NCBI GenBank assembly: GCA_946628545.1
Contig: CAMOWU010000018.1
Span: 1-43,168 of the forward strand
Length of the DNA stretch: 43,168 nucleotides
From: an uncultured Bacteroides sp.
Lineage (GTDB): Bacteria > Bacteroidota > Bacteroidia > Bacteroidales > Bacteroidaceae
Direction of reading: 5' to 3'
Shown here one piece after another: positions 1 to 7,700 of the stretch; the stretch's first letter is position 1; each line of letters begins with the position of its first letter. The position numbers and the translations under genes were made by a program. The notes under the pieces are model-generated. The model was not told where the DNA came from and did not search any database. It saw nothing but the letters and a program-made list of their open reading frames with translations.

Positions 1-562
1 CCGACACATCCTTGAACATGCGGCGTAGAAGGTTTAGGTATTCGTCCATCACCTCAGGCTTGCTCCCAAACTCTCGACAGATGGCGTCCCACTCATCGAT
101 GATGAAGACGAAATACTCGCCAGTCTCGATGTTGATGCGCTGGAGGTAGGCCATCAAATCATCTTCCTCTCGGAGCGGAATCTGAGGATAGGCAGACAGG
201 ATATCCTTCTTCAGTTCGTCCTGTATATGCCACACAATGCGTTCGTTATTAAAGCGGGTGATGAATGTGGTCATATCGAGGTAGATAACAGGGTACTTGT
301 TCAGATGCTCTTCGAAAGTGGGATTACTGGCTATCTGCAGGTCAGTGAAGAGTGATCGTGAGTCGCAGGAGTAGTCGTAGTAAGCAGCCAGCATCTTCGC
401 CGCCATCGACTTGCCGAAGCGACGGCAACGTGTCACGCAGGTGAAACGTTGATCCGTGAAAAGTGTCTGGTTGACCACGCCTATAAGCCCAGACTTGTCG
501 ATGTACTCTGTTTTACGGGATGACTGGAATCCGGAATTACCTTTGTTGATATATATGCCCAT
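1..562 (-). CDS. AAA-ATPase-like protein of the PD-(D/E)XK family, N-terminal part (runs off the window)
   Basis: The minus-strand frame is open from an ATG at 562 to the window edge, about 187 codons, beginning MGIYINKGNSGFQSS. A degenerate Walker A (TRCRRFGKSM, about residues 44-53) follows the typical N-terminal segment. A Walker B-like FIIDEWD lies near residue 160. This matches the N-terminal ATPase region of the Bacteroidetes 'AAA-ATPase-like' proteins (about 500-600 aa), which usually end in a PD-(D/E)XK nuclease-fold domain; that end lies outside the window. The usual P of RPRRFGKS is C here. These genes are typically present in many copies per Prevotella genome and their role is not established. 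The ATG follows a TATCTTTG promoter element by about 25 bp. A C-terminal half of the same family occurs at the other end of the window in the same orientation. Confidence 0.85.
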   Translation of the reverse strand, partial: MGIYINKGNSGFQSSRKTEYIDKSGLIGVVNQTLFTDQRFTCVTRCRRFGKSMAAKMLAAYYDYSCDSRSLFTDLQIASNPTFEEHLNKYPVIYLDMTTFITRFNNERIVWHIQDELKKDILSAYPQIPLREEDDLMAYLQRINIETGEYFVFIIDEWDAICREFGSKPEVMDEYLNLLRRMFKDVS

Positions 563-587
563 ATTGCCGATATTTTCTTTGTTGCCA

Positions 588-595
588 CAAAGATA
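588..595 (-). promoter_or_regulatory. Bacteroidetes -7 element (TATCTTTG) for the AAA-ATPase gene
   Basis: On the minus strand the sequence reads TATCTTTG, an exact match to the Bacteroidetes -7 consensus TAnnTTTG, ending 25 bp upstream of the ATG at 562. Transcription would start near 581 and give a leader of roughly 20 nt. No convincing -33 TTTG at ideal spacing was identified. Confidence 0.55.
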
Positions 596-775
596 CAACT
601 TTTTGTAATCAATAAGGAAAGAATGCAATGATTTTTTGAGAAAGAGGGGATTGCGTGTACCAGTGAATCTTTCTTTCAGTCATAGTCTCAGTATGTGCTG
701 TGGCTATGGTTATCGACTGGGAAGAGGATTTCTGGGAAGGAAGAGAATAGAAGGCATAATTTGTTTATCCTTGTC

Positions 776-811
776 ATCGGCCTGAAAAATCGTGCGGTTT
801 TTCAGGCCGAT
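776..811. repeat. Perfect 14-bp inverted repeat with 8-nt loop
   Basis: ATCGGCCTGAAAAA (776-789) and TTTTTCAGGCCGAT (798-811) are exact reverse complements separated by TCGTGCGG. No gene ends here on either strand (the flanking genes diverge) and no T-tract follows, so an ordinary terminator role is doubtful. The right arm lies where the -33 box of the promoter at 827-834 would be, so an operator or RNA hairpin role is possible. Confidence 0.8.
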
Positions 812-826
812 ATTGGATGGATTGTG

Positions 827-834
827 TATCTTTG
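827..834 (+). promoter_or_regulatory. Bacteroidetes -7 element (TATCTTTG), probable ruvA promoter
   Basis: TATCTTTG matches TAnnTTTG exactly. Transcription would start at about 840, so the following 9-bp tandem array would form the very start of a roughly 220-nt leader for ruvA. This is the only consensus -7 element seen between 596 and the sprA start. Confidence 0.5.
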
Positions 835-840
835 CAGGCG

Positions 841-890
841 AATAGACGCTATAGATACTATAGATGCTATGGATGCTATAGATACGATGG
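841..890 (+). repeat. 9-bp tandem array, copy 1 (consensus CTATAGATR)
   Basis: Four consecutive 9-bp units, CTATAGATA, CTATAGATG, CTATGGATG and CTATAGATA, occupy 849-884. A partial unit (ATAGACG) lies before them and a degenerate one (CGATGG) after. Each full unit except one contains the palindrome CTATAG. The same repeat occurs at 1691-1757, so two arrays in the same orientation bracket ruvA. The array lies just downstream of a promoter element. Confidence 0.9.
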
Positions 891-1063
891 AACCATGAAA
901 ACAAGGTGGCTTTTGCAATAAATAGGAAAAAAGTGCGTTATTAAATGTTAAGGGAGCGTTTGCCCGTAGGGCGAAAGCTGATTGGAACATGCCTTGCCAC
1001 GTGCTGGTCATGGTTCTTTGGCGCTCCAGAGAAAGACTTTAAGCAACCATCATTGAGAAGATT

Positions 1064-1663
1064 ATGATAGAATACGTCAGAGGAATCGTGGATGAGTTGG
1101 AACCCACAAAGGCCGTGGTGGAATGCGGTGGAGTGGGCTATCTGCTCAATATCTCACTCAACACTTATACTGCTCTTCAGGGCAAACATGATGCCCGACT
1201 ATACGTTTTTGAGGCCATACGTGAGGATGCATACGTGCTCTTTGGCTTCCATTCCAAGGCCGAGCGTGAGCTGTTCGTGCATTTGATCACCGTCAGTGGG
1301 GTGGGAGGCAACACTGCCCGCACCATCTTGTCAGCCTTCACGGTGCCTGAACTTTGCAATGTCATCATGAACGAGAATGCGGCCATGCTCAAGTCCGTGA
1401 AAGGACTTGGTCCTAAGACCGCCCAGCGCATCATCGTGGAACTGAAAGACAAAGTGGCTTCACTGGGTATTGCCCCAGCCGAAACAGTAGGCAATGAGCC
1501 TCAGGTATCTTTCAGTAAGGAAGTCCACGACGAAGCCATCGAAGCCCTCAAGATGCTTGGCTACTCACCTGCTCCAGCCACCAAGGCCGTGCGCGCCATC
1601 CTCAAGAATGAGCCGCAGCTGCCAGTGGAGAAGGTCATCAAACAGGCACTGAAAATGCTGTAA
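1064..1663 (+). CDS. ruvA: Holliday junction branch migration protein RuvA
   Basis: RuvA binds Holliday junctions as a tetramer and loads the RuvB helicase for branch migration during recombination and repair in the cytoplasm. The 199-aa product has the family length and layout. Residues 1-65 form the OB-fold domain (IEYVRGIVDEL...). Two helix-hairpin-helix motifs follow (VSGVGGNTARTIL near 77-89 and VKGLGPKTAQRII near 112-124). The flexible C-terminal domain that contacts RuvB ends in VEKVIKQALKML. The ATG start gives the canonical N-terminus. It is flanked on both sides by copies of a 9-bp tandem repeat. Placement just upstream of sprA is a gene order known from other Bacteroidetes. Confidence 0.97.
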   Translation: MIEYVRGIVDELEPTKAVVECGGVGYLLNISLNTYTALQGKHDARLYVFEAIREDAYVLFGFHSKAERELFVHLITVSGVGGNTARTILSAFTVPELCNVIMNENAAMLKSVKGLGPKTAQRIIVELKDKVASLGIAPAETVGNEPQVSFSKEVHDEAIEALKMLGYSPAPATKAVRAILKNEPQLPVEKVIKQALKML

Positions 1664-1664
1664 G

Positions 1665-1685
1665 GAGTTAAGAGTTAAGAGTTAA
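1665..1685 (+). repeat. Heptamer tandem repeat GAGTTAA x3
   Basis: Three exact consecutive copies of GAGTTAA begin 1 bp after the ruvA stop codon. They are followed within 6 bp by the second 9-bp array. Confidence 0.85.
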
Positions 1686-1690
1686 GAAAG

Positions 1691-1757
1691 ATAGATATTG
1701 ATAGATGCTATAGACGCTATAGACACTATAGATGCTATAGACGCTATAGATGCTGTA
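1691..1757 (+). repeat. 9-bp tandem array, copy 2 (CTATAGAYR)
   Basis: Five perfect-period units, CTATAGACG, CTATAGACA, CTATAGATG, CTATAGACG and CTATAGATG, occupy 1708-1752. Degenerate units precede them (ATAGATATT, GATAGATG) and CTGTA follows. The unit is the same as in the array at 841-890. It ends about 14 bp before the sprA start. No TAnnTTTG promoter lies between ruvA and sprA, so sprA is probably read through from upstream. Confidence 0.9.
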
Positions 1758-1770
1758 AAAAAAGTAGGAA

Positions 1771-4700
1771 TTGAAGAAACGTTGGAATCACATATTCATC
1801 TTTTGCATGGTGCTTTGCGCTGTGTGTGCGGTGCAGTTGTCGTTTGGCCGGTTGCCATACGTCGATGCGTCGTTCATGCGTGCCTTGCTGAATAGCGCCT
1901 CGGCAGAAGCTGATTCCGCTGATGGGTCTTCAAGTGAAGTGGAAGCAGACGAGGCGGCAGAGACAAGCGTGATGGTTGCCGAGAACAATGATATGGAGGT
2001 GCCAGCTGATACCGTGCCCAAAGTGAAGGTGCGCAAGACTGACGACCCCACAACCGACAATCCCGACGACAACTATCCCTTCGACCTCGACGACCCTGAA
2101 AACCTCAAGAAAGACGCCGCCGAATACGACGAGAAGACCGGTTACTACAAGGTCGGTACCAAGATTGGCGACAATTTTCTCAGCGCTCCTTACTTGATGA
2201 CCCCTGAGGAATACCTCAACTGGAGTGAGCGCAAATCCATGAACGCTTATTTCCGCCAGCGCAACGACTCCCTCTTCGTCACCAAAGGCAAGGAGAAGTT
2301 CGACTTCACCGACATGCACTTCGACCTTGGTCCGGCAGAGAAAATCTTCGGTCCTGGAGGTGTGAGGATCAAGACCAATGGTTCTGCCACCCTCAAGTTC
2401 GGCTTTACCTACAACTTCACCGACAACCCCTCTATCACTGAGCGCAACCGCAAGCAAACCAACTTCGATTTCGACGAGCAAGTCAACCTCAGTGTCAATG
2501 CCACCATCGGCGACAAGATGGGCTTCAACCTCAACTACAACACCGAGGCCACTTTCGACTTCGACGCCAAGAACCTGAAACTGAAGTATGAAGGCAAGGA
2601 AGACGAGATCATCAAACTCATCGAGGCCGGTAACGTGAGTATGCCCACCAACTCATCGCTCATCCGAGGTGCCTCTTCCCTTTTCGGTATCCGCACCGAC
2701 ATGCAGTTTGGCAAACTCAATCTCCAGACCGTCGTTTCGCAGAAGAAGTCCAAGTCGTCCACCGTCTCTTCCCGAGGCGGCAGCCAACTCTCCACTTTCG
2801 AACTCGAGGCCTACAACTACGACGAAAACCGCCACTTCTTCCTCTCCCAGTATTTCCGCGACAACTATGACCGCAGTTGTGCCACCCTGCCCAACATCAC
2901 CAGTGGTGTGACCATCAACCGAGTGGAGCTCTGGATCACCAACACCAGCGGTGCCACCCAGAACACCCGCGACATCATCGGACTTGTCGATCTGGGTGAA
3001 GGCAACAAGATCAGCAACCGACAGTGGAACGGTCAGGGCGGTGTGCCGCGCAACGTCGCCAACGACGAGTATTCCACCCTCGTCAACGAACCTTATACCG
3101 AAGCCCGCAATGTCGATCAGACCAGTACCATCCTGGATGCCATCATGGTGGGCGGTGTCGATTACGAGAAGGTAGAGAATGCCCGTCTGCTCTCTTCCAG
3201 CGACTACACCCTCAACAAGCACCTCGGCTACATCTCTCTCAAGCAAAACCTGCAGAGCAACGAAGTGCTTGCTGTGGCTTTTGAATACACCTACGGTGGT
3301 CAGACCTATCAGGTGGGTGAGTTCTCCGGCGACATCTCCGACAACAACAAGGCACTCTATGTGAAGTTGCTGAAGAACACCTCCAACTCCCCCCGTATGG
3401 GTAACTGGGACCTGATGATGAAGAACGTCTATAACATCAAGGCCAATTCCGTGCAGAAGGACAAGTTCCGTCTCGACATCAAATACCTGAGCGACACGAC
3501 AGGTGTCTATCTCTCCTATATTCCAGAAGAACTTTTTAAGCAGACCACCATCCTGAAGATGATGAACCTCGACCGTTTGGACGACAATCAGAAGACCAAT
3601 CCCAATGGTAAGTTCGACTTCATCGAAGGCTATACCATCCAGGCTTCCACGGGTCGTGTCATCTTCCCTGTAGTAGAGCCTTTCGGCGACTGGTTGCGCC
3701 AGAAGTTGGGCAGCGACGCCTTGGCCGACAAATACTGCTACGACGAACTCTACGACAGCACGAAAATTGTTGCCCGCCAAATCGCCGAGAAGAACAAATT
3801 CACCCTGACTGGAGAGTACAAAGCCTCTTCGGGTTCAGAAATCGACCTCGGGAGCATGAATATCCCCCAAGGCTCCGTGAAGGTGACCGCAGGTGGAGTG
3901 GAACTTGTGGAAGGTTCGGACTATACCGTCGATTACACCATGGGTAGGGTGACCATCATCAACCAGAGCATCATTGATGCCGGTACCAACGTGAGTGTGT
4001 CGCTCGAAAGCCAAGAAGAATACTCTCAGATCCGCAAGACGATGTTGGGCGTGAACTGGACCTACGACTTCACCAAGAACTTCCAGTTGGGAGGTACCTT
4101 GCTCCACCTGAGTGAGAAGTCGCTCACATCCAAGGTTGCCATGGGTGCTGAGCCCGTCAACAACACCATGTGGGGACTCAACATGAACTGGAAGCAGCAG
4201 AGCCAGTGGCTCACCAATTTGATCGACAAGATACCTTTGATCAACGTCAGCGCACCATCGTCCATCTCCCTTCAGGCCGAGGTAGCCCAGTTGGTGGCAG
4301 GTTCAGCTCATGGTGTGCAAGGCAATGCCTCCTACTTGGACGATTTCGAGAACACGAAGAGTGAAATAGATGTGAGCTCCCCTACGTCCTGGATGCTTTC
4401 CTCAACACCTTCCAACCTCGAATACGGCAGTCTGAAGAACGACGTGAAATATGGCTACAACCGCGCCCTTCTTGCCTGGTACACCATCGACCCCTTGTTC
4501 ACACGCCGCAGCAGTTCACTCACTCCCGGCCACATCAAGAGCGACCTCAACCAACTCTCCAACCACTATGTGCGTGAGGTCTATGAGCGAGAGGTCTATC
4601 CCAACAAAGACACCAACGTGGGCGAGAGCACCACGCTGCCCATCCTCAACCTGGCCTACTACCCCACAGAGCGCGGTCCCTACAACCTTGACCCCGACGT

Positions 4701-7700
4701 CGATCAGAACGGTCGTCTGCTTACCCCCAGCAAGCGTTGGGGCGGTATGATGAGGAAGATTGACAACAGCGACTTCGAGACCTCCAACGTGCAGTATGTG
4801 GAGTTCTGGTTGCTCGACCCCTTCATCTACACCAAGGGCAAGCAAGGCTACGGTGGCGACTTCTACATCAACCTTGGCGATGTGAGTGAGGATGTGCTCA
4901 AGGACGGAAAGAAATCCTACGAGAGCGGTATGCCCGTGAACAGTGCCTCCAACTATGCAGAAACGGTCTGGGGACGTGTGCCCACAGAGCAGAGCGTGGT
5001 CTATTCGTTCAGCAACGAGAGTGGTGCCCGCCAACGTCAGGATATTGGTCTGAATGGTCTTGCCGACGCAGACGAGCGTACCTTCGGCATCTACGCCGAC
5101 TATCTTTCCGCTGTGCAAGGAAAGGTGCGGGCTGAGGTTTATGACTCCCTGCTCAATGACCCCGCTGGCGACGACTATCATTTCTTCCGCGGTACCGACT
5201 TCGACCAGCACCAGACCTCCGTGCTCGACCGCTACAAACACATCAACGGTCCAGAAGGCAACTCCCCCAACTCCAGTGAATCTGGTGAGAGCTACAGCAC
5301 AGCCTACAAGACGACTCCCGACGTAGAAGACGTCAATGCCGACTACACCATGAACGAGTACGAAAACTTCTACCAGTACAAGGTGAGCATACGTCCGGAA
5401 GACATGGTCGTGGGCCGTAACTATATCGTTGACGAGCGCCACACTTCCGTGTCGCTCCGCAACGGCAACAAGGAAGAAGCCACATGGTATCTCTTCCGTA
5501 TTCCACTGGAGGAGTACGAGCGCAAGGTCGGCAGCATCAACGATTTCAGCAGCATCCGTTTCATGCGTATGTACCTCACCGAGTTCGAGCAACCCATCGT
5601 GCTTCGTTTTGCCTCTCTCGACTTGGTGCGCGGTGAGTGGCGCAACTACCAGCAGACCCTCTTCACTGGCGACAAACCCAGCGTCACTGGTTCGCTCAAC
5701 GTCTCGGCTGTCAACATCGAGGAAAACAACGACAAGACCCCTGTCAACTATGTGTTGCCACCAGGCATCAGCCGAGTGCTCGACCCCTCGCAGCCCCAGC
5801 TCACCCAAGACAATGAGCAGGCCCTTGCCATCACCGTGAAGAACCTCGCCACAGGCGATGCCCGTGCCGTCTATAAGACCTTCAATTACGACCTGCGCCA
5901 GTACAAGCACCTGCAGATGTTCATCCATGCCAACGCTCTCGAAGGCGACCAGACCCTCGACAACGACGAGATGAGCGTCTTCCTCCGCATGGGTTCCGAC
6001 TACCGCAGCAACTATTATGAGTACGAGATTCCATTGAAACTGACTCCTTCTGGTCGCTACGACACCTATACCACATCCGGTTGTGAAGCCGTTTGGCCAG
6101 CCGAGAACATGCTCGACATCGATTTCAGTGTCTTCACCGACTTGAAGAAAGAGCGCAATAAGCGTCGCGCCAGTGGTGACCCCGAAGCCAGCTATACCCA
6201 GCTCTTCTCGCAGTACGACCCCGACAAACCAGGCAACAAGATCAGTGTGATGGGTAACCCCTCACTCGGTGAGGTGAAAACCATGATGATCGGTGTGCGC
6301 AACAATGCCCCCCATACCAACAGCGTGGAGGTCTGGGTCAATGAGATGCGCATGCAGGACTACAACAATGAAGGCGGTTGGGCTGCCCAGGGCAACCTCA
6401 ACGTCCAGCTCAGCGACATTGGTTCGGTGAATGTCACCGGTCACATGGAGACTGCCGGATTCGGTGGACTGGAAGAATCCGTCACCCAGCGCCGCGACGA
6501 CAACCTCTACGAATGGAGTGTCACCACCACCTTTGAACTCGGCCGTCTCTTCCCCGAGAAATGGAAGATGCAGCTGCCCCTCTACTACTCCTATTCATGG
6601 CAGAAGGTGTCGCCCAAATACAACCCCTTCGACACTGACATGCTCTTGAAAGACGCCCTTGACGACACTGGAAGCAAAGCCGAGCGCGACTCACTCAGCA
6701 GTCTGACCGAGACCCTGGTGCGCAACAAGAACTTCTCGCTCACCAATTGGAAATCCAACTACCAGAGCCCCAAGCCCATGCCTTTCGACCCAGCCAACTT
6801 CTCCGTCACCTACAGCTACAGCAAGCGATTCAAGGAGGGTGAGACCATCGTCTATGAGAATGACGAGGACTGGAAATTCAACCTCGCCTACAACTACACA
6901 CCTAAATACAAGACTTGGGAACCCTTCAAGAACCTCAAGAGCAAGTCGAAGTGGCTCGACATCGTCAAGGCCCAGAACCTCAACTACCTGCCGCAGAACA
7001 TCTCGTTCAACACCGATATCACCCGCAGTTACTATGAGTTGCAGGAGCGTGATATTGATGCCGGCACCCGTTTGCCTGTGACCTTCTCCGAGCAGTTCCT
7101 TTGGAACCGCGACTTCTCCATCCGCTGGGACATCTTCAAGTCGATGAAGTTGAGTTGGAAGTCGGCCACACATGCAGAAATCGAAGAACCCTATGTGGTC
7201 ATCAACAAGAGCCTCTATCCCGATGAGTATTCTCAGTGGAAAGACTCGGTGAAGCGCAGCCTCAAGTCCTTCGGACGTCCGTTGACTTACGCATCATCGT
7301 TCAACGGTTCCTATCAGGTGCCTCTCAACAAGATACCCGTCCTCGACTGGGTGTCGCTCGATGGAAGCTATACTTCCAACTACGGCTGGACCAGAGGTAC
7401 GGAATTGGAAGACGGCACATCCCTTGGCCATACGATTACCACCAGCCGCGTCCTCAACATCAACGGCAAACTCAATTTCGAGACGCTCTACAACAAGTCG
7501 AAGTTCTTGGAAGGGGTGAACAAACGCTTCTCAGGTAATAATAAGAAAACGAACACCAACAAGAAGAACGCCAAGGACACTAAGGCTAAGGACAGCAAGA
7601 AGAACGCGAAGGATGCCAACGCCAAAGAAGGCGACGAAAAGAATACTGATGGCAAGACGGCTGACGGCAAGGTGGCTGACGGCAAGCAGGCCGCAGGCAA

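Larger units (their letters stand above)
596..1063. other. Gene-free region between divergent genes
   Basis: This stretch holds no convincing gene. Short frames here (for example 695-898 plus and 710-904 minus) have no recognisable protein signature and run through a 9-bp tandem repeat, so they are not called. It contains the inverted repeat 776-811, a TATCTTTG promoter element at 827-834, the 9-bp array around 841-890, and a leader of about 170 nt before ruvA. That leader can form a small stem around 955-977 (GTTTGCCC with GGGCGAAAGC). No known riboswitch was recognised. Confidence 0.6.

Noticed and set aside
1..562. Reading the AAA-ATPase/PD-(D/E)XK pieces as a phage defence system
   Set aside because: The family is widespread and multicopy, only halves are present, and no defence partner genes are nearby.
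695..898. Small plus-strand frame ending in repeated Ile-Asp-Ala/Thr
   Set aside because: The repeat in the peptide is just the 9-bp DNA array read in frame. The upstream part has no coding character and no homologue pattern was recognised.
849..1752. Possible CRISPR array from the repeats flanking ruvA
   Set aside because: The units are 9 bp with no spacers and no cas genes are present.
1698..1895. Small plus-strand frame MIDAIDAIDT... overlapping the sprA start
   Set aside because: It is the second 9-bp array read in frame, then the sprA signal peptide read out of frame.
4516..5928. 470-codon minus-strand frame inside sprA, with others at 2653-3780 and 7531-8577
   Set aside because: All lie in phase opposite sprA codons and have the Val/His/Gly/Leu-rich composition typical of shadow frames.
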